Of a DNA stretch of 64,000 bases, positions 46,203 to 56,063 are shown piece after piece. A program made the translations under genes and the position numbers. Each line of letters opens with the position of its first letter. Within the stretch, counting starts at the first letter, position 1. Origin of the DNA: Acetivibrio saccincola (lineage in GTDB: Bacteria; Bacillota; Clostridia; Acetivibrionales; Acetivibrionaceae); NCBI RefSeq assembly GCF_002844395.1, contig NZ_CP025197.1:124001-188000 (forward strand), read 5' to 3'. Below the pieces are notes generated by a model. The model made no database searches. It was not told where the DNA came from and saw only the letters and a program-made list of their open reading frames with translations.

Positions 46203-49200
46203 ATGAGAAAAACTGTTGTTTTTTGTTTGGTTATTTGTTTGGTGGTAACCATCTTTACACCACCTGTATTTGCAGAAGACATTTCTGAAAACATTTCTTT
46301 AAAAACCCGAATAGACAGGGCAGTGGAGTGGCTGGTTGCAAACCAGAATCCGAAAGGTTTTTGGGGAAAAGGCGAATTTGCAGCCATTGTGGATACCGCT
46401 GAAATAGCAGGGTATTTAAAAGAAAAGTCAACAAAGGCTGAGAGCCTGGAAAAAGCACAAAGTTGGCTTGAGTCTCAAAAAACAAACAATATTGACTATA
46501 TGGCAAGAGTGTTGCCTTTTATAAGAGAAGAAGATAAAAAGCAGGAACTGCTGAAAGCCATTATTTCAAGCCAAAAAGCCGACGGAGGCTGGGGAGTGGC
46601 AGATAATTTTGAAAGTGATGTCTTAGATACAGTTCTTGTAATAAACTCCTTACTTGAAGAAAATGAACTAGATTTGGAAACAGTTAAAAACGGGGTAATT
46701 TACCTTGTAAACTCCCAAAATGAAAAGGGAGGCTGGGCGTATGTTCACGGTGGGGAAGCATCTGTAATGCTTACATCCCAAGTGGTTTTATGCCTTAATA
46801 AGTTTAATTTAAAGACAAACCTTACTTCAAGCGATATTGAAACGGCGCTTAGAAAAGCAGGGGATTTTCTTGTTTCAAAACAGCAAAAAGACGGAACATG
46901 GGGCAAGGATGAGGAAAGATTGGCAGATACGTTAACGGCGTACCGTGCGGTAATAAAGACACTGGGAGAAGAGGCGGTTTTAGCTGCAGAAAATGAAATT
47001 AAAGCTTTACAAAAGGAAAACGGAAGCTGGTATGACAGTCCGTACCTGACAATTCTTGCAGTAAAGGCATTAAGTGAGAAAGAAGAACTTCCTCATGCTG
47101 ACATAAAGGACATAAAGATTTTCAGAAAGGACAAAGAGGACAGGACGGAAATTTACAGCTTTAATTCTTATGAGGAATTGGAAGCAGAAGTTATAAGTGA
47201 ATATGACAATTCTTTGGCAAAGCAGGTACAGTTTATAAAAGGACCTCATGGAAACATATTGTATTCTGAAGTGGGAGATTCTCTAAGCTGGAATACCATG
47301 ACCTGTGAGTCTGGAATTTATACCGTTATTGCTCAGGTAAAAGAGGACAAGAGCGGAAAAGTAATTAAGAGCTTTGAAAAGACATTTTTGATTAAGCCTT
47401 CTTTTAATATTAGAAATATTGTTATGACGGTAAATCCACGGTCAACCAATTTTAAAGCTGTAACGGTGGATATCAGGACTGCATTTTATGTTGAATCCAA
47501 TGTGGATAAACAGCTAAAAGCGGTTACTTCAATTTATGATGCCGACGGAAATTTGGTTGATTTGTATGAAAATACATTGGAATATAAGGCAGCAGAACAG
47601 GTAAAAACGGTGAATGTGCAAGGCTTTAAGCCTGATGTAAGTTCTCATAATGAATATGTAATAAGAACGGAAATATTTGACGGCGTTTACAAAGCAGGTG
47701 AAGTTGAAGGGACTTTTAAAGTTCAGCCACCGCCTCCGCCGACAAGAATAGATGCAGAGCAAAGCCTTAACAAAGAAGTTCTGTACCCCGGAAAAGACAG
47801 TGTAACACTTACATATAAGCTGTTTGGAGAAGGGGTTCCGGAAGTTCCTGATAGGGATCCCATTGACCTTGTGCTGATTTTGGACAGATCCGGCAGTATG
47901 GGCGGGACACCCTGGTCAAAGACTAAGGAAGCAGCAAAGATTATTGTTGACTTGATTCTTCCCCAGGACCGCTGTGCAGTTATTGACTTTAACAGTACTG
48001 CATATTTGCGCCAGGATTTTACCTCTGACAAGGAACTTTTAAAAGAAGTAATAAGCCGCCTTGGCAGTGGGGGAGGTACAAACATAGATAAAGGTATTGC
48101 CAAGGGTATGGAGATTGTTGAAGCAGCAGGGAATTCAGACAGCAAAAAGGTGTTTATGCTTCTTTCAGACGGGGCCAGCAATGTATCCTTGGCTTTGGAA
48201 CAGGCAAACCTGGCGTCGGAAAAAGGCATAACCATATTTACCCTTGGACTTGGAGGAGTAAAGGAAGAACTTCTTAAAAATATTGCACGCATAACAGGAG
48301 GAGATTACAGATACAGTCCTACACCCGATGAGCTTGTTGACATGATGACGGAGATAGCCGGGGAAATATTTGATACATCAGGAAGGGATATTGTAGTTGA
48401 GGCTACAATTCCTGAAAGTAGGTTAAAGATAAATGAAAAAACAATTGAACCTGCGCCTTCTTCCATAACAGCCGATGCGGACGGCAATACGGTTGTTACA
48501 TGGAATTATGACAGGTTAATTATGGGACAGGAAAAATATATACATATTACCTTTGAGGGAGAAAACCTTATATCCGATACAGTTGTTCAACTTACCCAAA
48601 ACACAAAGATAACCTATTATGATGCAAACGGCACGCTTATGGAACTGGAGCTTCCTGATAAAAGCATAGAAGTAAACAAGTATAAGGTTGATACTAAAAT
48701 TGAAACTGATAAAAGTGAGTACCTTATTGGTGAAGATGTAAAAATAACCGTCAATTCAAAAAATTTAACATCTTATACCTGTGATTTGACGGGCAGGGTT
48801 GAAATTCTGGATGATGATTACAATGTTATTGAGGTGATTTCCGAAGGCAAAAGTGTCAGATGGAAGCCGGAGGAAACGCTGAGCCACGATTTCAGCTGGA
48901 ATACAGCTGACTATATAGCAGGTATATATATGGTGAGGGTAACCTGGAGTGAAGAAGACAAAATAATATCTACACAAACGGGAAGTTTTGAAATTGTGCC
49001 TGATAAAGATGTTACAAATAAAGTGGCAACTGATAAGGCAAAGTACTATCCGGGAGAACAGGTAAGCATTATTGATACTGTGTATAATCCCAGCACAAAT
49101 GCAATAGCGAGGAATTTATCCATAAGGACGGTTATTACCAATTCCAGGGATGAAGTTGTATGGGGCAATGAAAATACAATTGACGAAATTCTTTTTAATG

Positions 49201-50780
49201 ATATGGAAACAAGAAAGAGCCTGTGGGATACGGGAAAAATTGAGCCCGGTCTTTATACCGTTACCTCGGCGGTTTACGGAAAGGATAAACTGTGTGAGGA
49301 TTCGGTTGTAATTGAGTTGTTGGGAACCCACACCACGGGGTATGGTATCATTGGTTCTTTGGATGTGCTGACAAAAGAAATTTATCCAACAGAAAATGTA
49401 AATATGAAAATTGAATTGTCCAATTCAGGAAATATGGATATAGTAGCAGCAAAGAGAAGCGTAAGCATTATAAACCCGCGTACCGGTGAGGTTATGGACA
49501 CAATTACCGATTATGTGGATCTTAAAATAGATGATTACGATACTAAAGACATAACGTGGAAGCATGGAAAATTGGAAAAAGGCAGATACCTTGTTGTATA
49601 CAATGTGGAATTGCCAAACGAAACGGTAATTAATCTGGGAAGCGGATATTTTACCGTTGTAAAAGAAGGCGGAAGCAGTTCAGGTTCCGGCAAGCCTAAA
49701 GGTTCAAATGATAAAGGGGCTGATGACATTATAGAAGAACCCGATGATGAAATACCCAAAAGCTTGAATTTGGATTTGGCGGTTTCCATAAGCTCCGACA
49801 AGCAGGTGTATACAAAAGGACAGATAATTACCTACACAGTTAAGTACAAGAATATGGGAAATAAACCTGTGGATGAGTTTAAAATTGTTGCACAAATACC
49901 AATTAATACTTCCATTGTGGACAGTGGAGGAGGAGAAGTTACAGGAGAAGCCATAACGTGGAAAATATCTGGTTTGCCTGAAATGGGCGAAGGTGAGAAA
50001 GTATATACCGTTTTGGTGGGTGATTTCAAAGAACCGGAGGTTATAGTTTCCAATACGGCAATTATAGTCAGTGAAAAACAGTTGGTAAATACAAAGGATG
50101 ACAGTTCCACTATAAATGTTATGCTGCGTTGGGATGAAAATGGTGAAATACTGCACAAAGCATACATTTGCGGCTATCCAGACAAAACCTTCAGACCTGA
50201 AAGAGAAGTGACCAGGGCGGAAGTTGCAGCAATGTTCTCAAAAATTATGAATCTGGAAATAAAAGAAGACATACAGACCGCGTATTCTGACGTGAGCCCA
50301 AGTCATTGGGCTGCAGGAGCCATTAGGGCGGCAACGGATGCAGGATTGTTCAGGGGTTATGAAGACAATACTTTCCATCCTGATGCAAAAATTACAAGGG
50401 CGGAATTTACGGTGGTTGTTGCAAAGTATTTAAAACTTGAGGAAGTTACGCCTTTTGAAATACATTACAGTGATATTGAAGGGCACTGGGCACTGAATCT
50501 GATTGAAGAAGTGAACAGGTACAAAATTATAGCAGGTTATGAAGACGGAACCTTCAGGCCGGATGAAAAGATAAAACGTTCCGAGGCGGTTACATTAATT
50601 AACAAAATGCTCTATAGAGGACCTTTGAAGGTTGAAAAGAGTTCTTTTGTTGATGTGGAAACCGACCATTGGGCTTTCGGCCATATTGAAGAAGCGTCAA
50701 GAGACCACATACTAAATCTTGATGATGACGGCAATGAAATTTATATGTTAAATGTGAGGGGGGTAAACAATGTTGAATAA
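46203..50780 (+). CDS. Secreted SLH-domain protein with terpene-cyclase-like toroid and VWA domain
   Basis: A 1525-aa surface protein. A signal peptide ends near VFA-ED. Residues about 30-290 repeat the QKADGGWG/QNEKGGWA-type motif of prenyltransferase/squalene-cyclase toroids, used here probably as a binding scaffold. A VWA domain starts near residue 553 with the metal site DRSGSMGG and later LLSDGAS. Several immunoglobulin-like repeats follow, then a glycine/serine linker near 1155, a DUF11-like domain and three SLH repeats (about 1319-1500, each with GYPDKTFRPE/RAE-type motifs) for cell-wall anchoring. The toxin gene starts inside its last codons. Confidence 0.92.
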   Translation: MRKTVVFCLVICLVVTIFTPPVFAEDISENISLKTRIDRAVEWLVANQNPKGFWGKGEFAAIVDTAEIAGYLKEKSTKAESLEKAQSWLESQKTNNIDYMARVLPFIREEDKKQELLKAIISSQKADGGWGVADNFESDVLDTVLVINSLLEENELDLETVKNGVIYLVNSQNEKGGWAYVHGGEASVMLTSQVVLCLNKFNLKTNLTSSDIETALRKAGDFLVSKQQKDGTWGKDEERLADTLTAYRAVIKTLGEEAVLAAENEIKALQKENGSWYDSPYLTILAVKALSEKEELPHADIKDIKIFRKDKEDRTEIYSFNSYEELEAEVISEYDNSLAKQVQFIKGPHGNILYSEVGDSLSWNTMTCESGIYTVIAQVKEDKSGKVIKSFEKTFLIKPSFNIRNIVMTVNPRSTNFKAVTVDIRTAFYVESNVDKQLKAVTSIYDADGNLVDLYENTLEYKAAEQVKTVNVQGFKPDVSSHNEYVIRTEIFDGVYKAGEVEGTFKVQPPPPPTRIDAEQSLNKEVLYPGKDSVTLTYKLFGEGVPEVPDRDPIDLVLILDRSGSMGGTPWSKTKEAAKIIVDLILPQDRCAVIDFNSTAYLRQDFTSDKELLKEVISRLGSGGGTNIDKGIAKGMEIVEAAGNSDSKKVFMLLSDGASNVSLALEQANLASEKGITIFTLGLGGVKEELLKNIARITGGDYRYSPTPDELVDMMTEIAGEIFDTSGRDIVVEATIPESRLKINEKTIEPAPSSITADADGNTVVTWNYDRLIMGQEKYIHITFEGENLISDTVVQLTQNTKITYYDANGTLMELELPDKSIEVNKYKVDTKIETDKSEYLIGEDVKITVNSKNLTSYTCDLTGRVEILDDDYNVIEVISEGKSVRWKPEETLSHDFSWNTADYIAGIYMVRVTWSEEDKIISTQTGSFEIVPDKDVTNKVATDKAKYYPGEQVSIIDTVYNPSTNAIARNLSIRTVITNSRDEVVWGNENTIDEILFNDMETRKSLWDTGKIEPGLYTVTSAVYGKDKLCEDSVVIELLGTHTTGYGIIGSLDVLTKEIYPTENVNMKIELSNSGNMDIVAAKRSVSIINPRTGEVMDTITDYVDLKIDDYDTKDITWKHGKLEKGRYLVVYNVELPNETVINLGSGYFTVVKEGGSSSGSGKPKGSNDKGADDIIEEPDDEIPKSLNLDLAVSISSDKQVYTKGQIITYTVKYKNMGNKPVDEFKIVAQIPINTSIVDSGGGEVTGEAITWKISGLPEMGEGEKVYTVLVGDFKEPEVIVSNTAIIVSEKQLVNTKDDSSTINVMLRWDENGEILHKAYICGYPDKTFRPEREVTRAEVAAMFSKIMNLEIKEDIQTAYSDVSPSHWAAGAIRAATDAGLFRGYEDNTFHPDAKITRAEFTVVVAKYLKLEEVTPFEIHYSDIEGHWALNLIEEVNRYKIIAGYEDGTFRPDEKIKRSEAVTLINKMLYRGPLKVEKSSFVDVETDHWAFGHIEEASRDHILNLDDDGNEIYMLNVRGVNNVE

Positions 50781-51132
50781 TAGATTTACAAGAAGTGTTT
50801 CTATAGTTTTGGTTTTAGTTTTAACTTTGACTTATGTGCTTTCTTCTAAGGAAGTTGCGGCTGCCAGTGTGAGTGCCGGCAGGGCAGCATATTATGCAGG
50901 AATGCAAACTGATTTGATGACTTTTGAAAAGAGTTTGCTGGATTTTGAAGGGGATTTGACGGTATCCGGAAGCCTTTCGGGTGATGCCGGTTTTGAGTCC
51001 CCGCTAAAACCCAATACGCCAATTGGAAGTTTGGCAGTGGAGTTAAGTTTGAATTATAATTTGCTGAAACAATATATGAAAATAAAGATTTCGTTCAGTT
51101 TAAAAAGAATACAAATGATACCATCAGACTAA
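50770..51132 (+). CDS. Signal-peptide part of the large polymorphic toxin (frame broken)
   Basis: ATG 50770 has a GAGGGGGG site and overlaps the end of the surface-protein gene by 11 bases, so translation is probably coupled. The product starts with a Sec signal (RSVSIVLVLVLTLTYVLSS). The frame ends at 51130, while the -1 frame is open from just after a stop at about 51055 and leads into the main toxin frame (IYENKDFVQFKKNTNDTIR). No perfect slippery heptamer is visible in the overlap, so a 1-base indel is the simplest cause. Confidence 0.7.
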   Translation: MLNNRFTRSVSIVLVLVLTLTYVLSSKEVAAASVSAGRAAYYAGMQTDLMTFEKSLLDFEGDLTVSGSLSGDAGFESPLKPNTPIGSLAVELSLNYNLLKQYMKIKISFSLKRIQMIPSD

Positions 51133-51155
51133 TAGAAGACTACAACAGACTAATT

Positions 51156-54100
51156 TTGGAGGAATTAGACGAAAACGAAAAAACATTAAAAAAACTTAAT
51201 AACAAAAAAGCAACAAAGAAGAATGAAGAGTTTAGAGCTCAGGTAACATCAAAAATCTCAGAATTTAAAAAGTCATTGGAAGAATTAAAACAAATATCAG
51301 AGGGTATTGATGATTTTGATGAACCAGAGACAGCAAGAATAGAGGCAATTCTAAAAGAGGTGGAAAGTTCTTTCTTTGGTGAGCAGCCGGAAAACCCCAT
51401 TGGAAATGAGTTGCCACACAGAAATGTGTCTAATGAGCCTAAAGTTGTGTCAACGGGAGGAGAAGCAGCAGCTTTTTATATAAGCGGGATTGAAGAAGGG
51501 AACTATGAAGAACTCCCCATAGAGCCTCAATCTGAAGATTTGGCGGAAACTGACGAAACAAGACTGAACCTGGAAATAAAAGAGTTGGCAGAATCCCTTG
51601 ATTCCGTTGTTGATATGTATGAATATGTAAGGAACAATATTGATTTTGAACCTTATTATGGCTCAAGAAAAGGTGCTTCTGGGGCTTTGGCACAAAAATC
51701 AGGTAATGATTACGATCAGGCATCCCTTTTAATAGCAATGTTAAGATATAAAAATATACCGGCAAGATATGTAAGAGGACTTGCTGAAATTGACATAGAT
51801 AAAGCAATGGAATGGGCACAGGCTGAGACACCTGAGGCGGCAGCTAAAATTCTTGCGGCTGCGGGTATTCCCGTTACCACCATAGTGTCAGGTGGTAAAA
51901 TAATCGCTGTTTGCATGGAACATGTATGGGTTGAAGCATATGTGCCTTACGGAAGGTACAGGGGAACGCAAAATGAAGGAGAAAAAATATGGGTACCTCT
52001 GGATCCTTCATTTAAGGAATATGAGAGAGTTGAAGGAATTACAACTATAGAAGATGTTATAGAAGTTGACAGGGATTCAATCAGTGATGCAGTGGAGATA
52101 GTTGATGAAGAGACCGAAAAAGTTTCTAGCGTTGATATAGAATTATATGAAGATTTAATAGATGATGCGGTGGAAAGGCTTCAGGAATACATTGTAAATA
52201 ACAATTTAGAGGATAGGACGTATTTAGAGGTTTTTGGAGGAAGCAGGATAGCAACCCGAGAAATAGAGTTACTTCCCTTATCGTTGCCTTATAAAACCAG
52301 AGGTGGTAAACAAAGGTTTAGCAAAGTTTCTGAGGAATACTCGGATATGGTTAGCTTCAGGGTATACGGACAAGACGCCTTTGGTTTGAATTTTACAGGT
52401 CCTAGAGATTTTAACGTGAAGTATAAGGCAGTGGATCTTTTCAACAAGAAGGTGACGCTTTCCTACGAGCCTGCAACACAGGGAGATGCAAATATTATAA
52501 AGGAATACGGCGATATATTCAGCGCACCTCCATATCTTGTGGAGATGGTGCCGGTATTGAAGATTGACGGCGAAACGGTGGCAAAAGGTAAGCCGATAGG
52601 TTTAGGCTACAGGCAACAGTTTGAGATAGGTATGAAGTCAGCGGGACAGTCTGAGGAATTAGTAAAGAATGATGTAATTGCAGGGTCTTTCTATAATGTA
52701 GGATTTAACTATCAAAAGATTTCTGCTTATGAGTTGGACAGTATATCAAGTAAACTTGGGGGCATAGAGTATACTGAAGATAAAATATATTCTGATGAGC
52801 AATTGGGAGAAATACTTAACTTTATAGCCAAGGCATATTTTGCAGAACTTGGTTTTATGGATGAATTGCTTGCAGAGAATATGAATGTATCTTCGGTAAG
52901 GCAGCTAAGTCAGTGTATAACAGGAGTAAGGGCGAATGTAAATTATCTATTTATGGCACCTGTTGAGCTGACAGGCGGCGGACTTTATATAGACGTCGAC
53001 AGAAATGTATACTCGGTGGTAAGTAGAAATGGAAACAAGGATGCTTCCAGAAATTACATGATCATTTCCGGAATAATGGGTTCTGCACTGGAGCACAGCA
53101 TATGGGAACAGGCAACGGGAGTTGAAGCAGTATCCACAATTAAGGTAATGGAGATAGCGCAGGAACAGGATATTCCTATTTATACTTTGTCCAAGGTGGA
53201 TTTTGCAGAGAAAAGGGATAAATTAAATTTAAGCGACAGTGTAATGGAAGAAATAAGCAATGCAATAAACAGCGGGAAAATTGTAATTGCAGCATCAGAG
53301 GAAATTCAGTTAGGAGACTGGAACGGTGCAGGCTATATTGTAATGGATCCTCACACCGGTGCAGCGGGCTACATGATTAGCGGTGGTATTGCAGGAGGAG
53401 CATCGTCTGTTATGGTAAACACTGCTCTTCTACTTGATTTAGGCCTTGTAATATGGGATTTAGTAGAAATTGCGCAAATGTTCATAATAGCGATATCTTT
53501 AGCACCGGTAAATTTTGTAATAGCGTTAGCTATAGGGTGTGTCGCAGTTGTTTTGCTTTCATTTATTCTTATGAGTTTAATAGAGATTTTAGACCTGTAC
53601 ATAGACTACGTTGAAGGTGATGGAGAAGCAGGAGATAAACTCATTAACAATGCGATATTTAATGCCGGAATAACTTTAGGCGTTGTTGGATTAGGAAAAT
53701 TTGTCAAATTTTTAGCTCAAAAGGTAGTTGTATCAAAACTTATAGGGGCATTGGGTGAAGAGACTGCCGAAAAATTGCTAAAAGAAATGACTCCTTTTGA
53801 ACTTAGCAAATCATATAGGAAATTAAACAAAGCCGGAGTATCAAACGATATCATACGGGAATATGCAGAAAAATGGGGCAAAAACGGTCTTGAATGGCTA
53901 AATACAAACAGCGTACTAAACTTTACTGGTAGTGAGTTAAGAAAACTTGCAAGACTTGGGGATAATTTGTATAATTATACTGATGAGTTTTTAACTGCAT
54001 TTAAGTATTCCGGGTGTCAGGATGAAATAATAGAAGGAATATTTAAGTATGGTGATGATATAGCTGATGTGCTAACGAAACACGGTGATGATGCAGTAAG

Positions 54101-55280
54101 GGCTATATCAAGATATGGTGATGATGCAGTAGAGTTAATAGCAAAGCATGGAGATGAAGCGGTCAGGGCAATAAGTAAGTACGGTGAAGAAGGCCTTACA
54201 GCGATATACTACTATGGCGACCAGTTGGTAGATTTAGTGAGAATACACGGCGATGATGTAGTGGAGCATGCAATAAAATACGGTGATGATGCAGTAGAGT
54301 TAATAGCAAAGCATGGAGATGAAGCGGTCAGGGCAATAAGTAAGTATGGTGAAGAAGGTCTAACAGCGATATACTACTATGGCGACCAGTTGGTAGATTT
54401 AGCAAGAATACACGGCGATGACGTAGTAGAGCATGCTATAAAATACGGCGATGATGCAGTAGAGGTTATAACAAAGTACGGGGATGATGCATTAGAGGCG
54501 ATTTCTAAGAATATAGATCCGGATTTAATTAAGCAGCTTGATGACTTAGGCATAAAACCGTCTGATTATGATAATTTTAGAATTACCGGACGTGAATCGG
54601 CAGAGAAAGTAGCTAAAGCTGTTGAAAATGCAAAATATACAAGAGCCATATTGCAAGAGATGCCCGGTTTTATGGATGATATGGCATCAGTCCTTGATAA
54701 TGTTGGAATGAGTATAGACAGGTTTAATGAATTAATGGCATTACCGGCGGATTTACTTTCAGATGCTGATAGAGCGGCAATGAAAGCAATACGTGATGCA
54801 ATACCTATGCCTACGGAAGAAACGATTATGCAGAAAGTTATACCACAGGGAGATATTGCTAATTACATTAGTGGAGAGTATAAGGGAGTTGGAGGTTATA
54901 TTACTAAAGCACAGGATGTAAAGCAGCTTAAAAATTATGATGACATTTATAATTCTTTAAGGCTGGATTATGTGGATTCCGATTTTAATCCGGCTACTGA
55001 TGAATGTGTTGGAGTAATAAAGTTTAAAACACCGGATATATCGAAAATAGATATCCCATATAGTCCTGATATGGGAGGAAATGTAGTTAATAAACCACCG
55101 TTTACCGGCAATGGTTTTACAGCTGCTACTAATGGTCAAGCGATTCCTGAATTTAGAATTGATGGTTTTATTGATGTTGATGATGGGGCGGAACTGTACA
55201 TGGTAACAAAGGATGGCGTTGAAATTTTAGTAGCGATTTATAGTGAAGATTTAGGTAGATTTGTTGATATATTGAAGTAA
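51156..55280 (+). CDS. Large polymorphic toxin: transglutaminase-like, membrane segments, 11-aa repeats, toxin tip
   Basis: The frame is open from about 51058; 51156 is its first usable start, without a good ribosome site. It encodes 1374 aa. A transglutaminase-like domain lies at about 170-290 (RYKNIPARYVRG, EHVWVEAYVPYG, WVPLDPS); the expected catalytic Cys is Asp in GNDYDQAS. A conserved GAGYIVMDPHTGAAGYMISGG-type stretch precedes hydrophobic helices at about 740-815. Fourteen 11-residue repeats occupy 965-1118, followed by a pre-toxin segment (IDPDLIKQLDDLGIKPSDYD) and a C-terminal tip of about 130 residues (GYITKAQDVKQLKNYDDIY onward) with no family I can name. The next gene is its likely immunity gene. 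Confidence 0.8.
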   Translation: MEELDENEKTLKKLNNKKATKKNEEFRAQVTSKISEFKKSLEELKQISEGIDDFDEPETARIEAILKEVESSFFGEQPENPIGNELPHRNVSNEPKVVSTGGEAAAFYISGIEEGNYEELPIEPQSEDLAETDETRLNLEIKELAESLDSVVDMYEYVRNNIDFEPYYGSRKGASGALAQKSGNDYDQASLLIAMLRYKNIPARYVRGLAEIDIDKAMEWAQAETPEAAAKILAAAGIPVTTIVSGGKIIAVCMEHVWVEAYVPYGRYRGTQNEGEKIWVPLDPSFKEYERVEGITTIEDVIEVDRDSISDAVEIVDEETEKVSSVDIELYEDLIDDAVERLQEYIVNNNLEDRTYLEVFGGSRIATREIELLPLSLPYKTRGGKQRFSKVSEEYSDMVSFRVYGQDAFGLNFTGPRDFNVKYKAVDLFNKKVTLSYEPATQGDANIIKEYGDIFSAPPYLVEMVPVLKIDGETVAKGKPIGLGYRQQFEIGMKSAGQSEELVKNDVIAGSFYNVGFNYQKISAYELDSISSKLGGIEYTEDKIYSDEQLGEILNFIAKAYFAELGFMDELLAENMNVSSVRQLSQCITGVRANVNYLFMAPVELTGGGLYIDVDRNVYSVVSRNGNKDASRNYMIISGIMGSALEHSIWEQATGVEAVSTIKVMEIAQEQDIPIYTLSKVDFAEKRDKLNLSDSVMEEISNAINSGKIVIAASEEIQLGDWNGAGYIVMDPHTGAAGYMISGGIAGGASSVMVNTALLLDLGLVIWDLVEIAQMFIIAISLAPVNFVIALAIGCVAVVLLSFILMSLIEILDLYIDYVEGDGEAGDKLINNAIFNAGITLGVVGLGKFVKFLAQKVVVSKLIGALGEETAEKLLKEMTPFELSKSYRKLNKAGVSNDIIREYAEKWGKNGLEWLNTNSVLNFTGSELRKLARLGDNLYNYTDEFLTAFKYSGCQDEIIEGIFKYGDDIADVLTKHGDDAVRAISRYGDDAVELIAKHGDEAVRAISKYGEEGLTAIYYYGDQLVDLVRIHGDDVVEHAIKYGDDAVELIAKHGDEAVRAISKYGEEGLTAIYYYGDQLVDLARIHGDDVVEHAIKYGDDAVEVITKYGDDALEAISKNIDPDLIKQLDDLGIKPSDYDNFRITGRESAEKVAKAVENAKYTRAILQEMPGFMDDMASVLDNVGMSIDRFNELMALPADLLSDADRAAMKAIRDAIPMPTEETIMQKVIPQGDIANYISGEYKGVGGYITKAQDVKQLKNYDDIYNSLRLDYVDSDFNPATDECVGVIKFKTPDISKIDIPYSPDMGGNVVNKPPFTGNGFTAATNGQAIPEFRIDGFIDVDDGAELYMVTKDGVEILVAIYSEDLGRFVDILK
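54048..54509 (+). repeat. Fourteen tandem 33-bp repeats inside the toxin gene
   Basis: Each unit encodes 11 residues of the form Y/H-G-D-D-A-V-E-x-I-x-K. A block of five units (165 bp) is itself duplicated nearly exactly, at about 54114-54278 and 54279-54443. The repeats lead straight into the pre-toxin segment that all cassettes share. Confidence 0.9.
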
Positions 55281-55293
55281 GGAGAAGATAGAT

Positions 55294-55677
55294 ATGAGAA
55301 ATGGTGTTTATGCTGTATACAAGGGAAAAGAATATGAAGCTGGCAGAAGTGTGGAATCAAATGTTATTGTACTACGTTCATATAATCCTAATGATGTGTC
55401 AAAGGGTTTTTCCTTGTACAAAGGAATTGTATATGTTAAGCGTGTCCAAAGAAGTGAATTGGAAGAAGTATATCGTATCAGTACTTTTGCAGATTATAAA
55501 GGAATTAAATTACGAGCGATGAAAGAAGATAGAGGTAAAATACTTTTAGTTGGCATAGTAGGCGATTACAGAATTTTTGAAAGTCTTGGGATGAAAATGG
55601 TGGATAAAGGAGTATACGAGAAATGGGTTGATAAAAGTGATGTAACAGCAATATATGAAGAAAAAGAGCCTTTATAA
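55294..55677 (+). CDS. Putative immunity protein A, copy 1
   Basis: A 127-aa soluble protein that starts 13 bases after the main toxin stop, with a GGAGAAG site. It has paired beta-rich halves (YAVYKGKEYEAG, then FADYKGIKLRAM) and ends in EEKEPL. I do not know its family. The placement directly behind the toxin tip, and the fact that the same gene follows every copy of that tip (56539, 60795), mark it as the cognate immunity protein, likely acting in the cytoplasm. Confidence 0.75.
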   Translation: MRNGVYAVYKGKEYEAGRSVESNVIVLRSYNPNDVSKGFSLYKGIVYVKRVQRSELEEVYRISTFADYKGIKLRAMKEDRGKILLVGIVGDYRIFESLGMKMVDKGVYEKWVDKSDVTAIYEEKEPL

Positions 55678-55682
55678 CTATT

Positions 55683-55721
55683 AAAAACCCCGACAATAAC
55701 AATATAGTTCGGGGTTTTTTT
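55683..55721 (+). terminator. Intrinsic terminator after immunity gene A1
   Basis: AAAAACCCCGA pairs with TTCGGGGTTTTT, followed by further T residues. The same terminator recurs at 56928-56966 and 61184-61222. Confidence 0.85.
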
Positions 55722-55735
55722 AAAATGACTTTTTT

Positions 55736-55840
55736 ACTCCGGGCGGATTTACCTCAGGAGGAGTACCGGAGGCGGTTATAAATCGTGTACCTAATACCGA
55801 TGAATACAGGATTGTTGATACTTTTGATTGGAGTGAGTGA
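55736..55840 (+). pseudogene. C-terminal remnant of another toxin
   Basis: A 35-codon open frame without a start ends at TGA 55838. It reads GGFTSGGVPEAVINR and VDTFDWSE, and its stop falls 1 base before the next ATG, the spacing of a toxin-immunity pair. It is the tail of a lost toxin module, repeated at about 56985-57085 and 61240-61341. Confidence 0.65.
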
Positions 55841-55841
55841 A

Positions 55842-56063
55842 ATGGTGAGAAGGGAAAAGGAATTATTGTTGAAAGCTATTAAAAAAAACGAAATGATTAA
55901 ATATTTGCAGGGCAGAGATGGGTATAGAGTCGAAATGGAGCCTTGGACGCCTGCCCATCTTCTTACGGATTGGACAAAAATTATACCTTGGGGTATTTAT
56001 GAGGTGTATAAAGAAAATCCAGAATTAGGATTAGACAAAATGTTTGAAGATGCTATATTATAA
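55842..56063 (+). pseudogene. Putative immunity protein B, copy 1 (early stop)
   Basis: ATG 55842 with GGAGTGAGTGA encodes 73 residues (MVRREKELLLKAIKKNEMIK onward) and stops at TAA 56061. The other copies read GAA at that place, and the protein should continue for about 90 more residues. The rest has been replaced here by a toxin fragment. It should neutralise the toxin whose tail lies at 55736-55840 (inference). Confidence 0.7.

Noticed and set aside
47723..50167. Several minus-strand frames of 60-190 aa inside the SLH protein gene
   Set aside because: They are shadows of a well-supported gene with clear domains on the plus strand.
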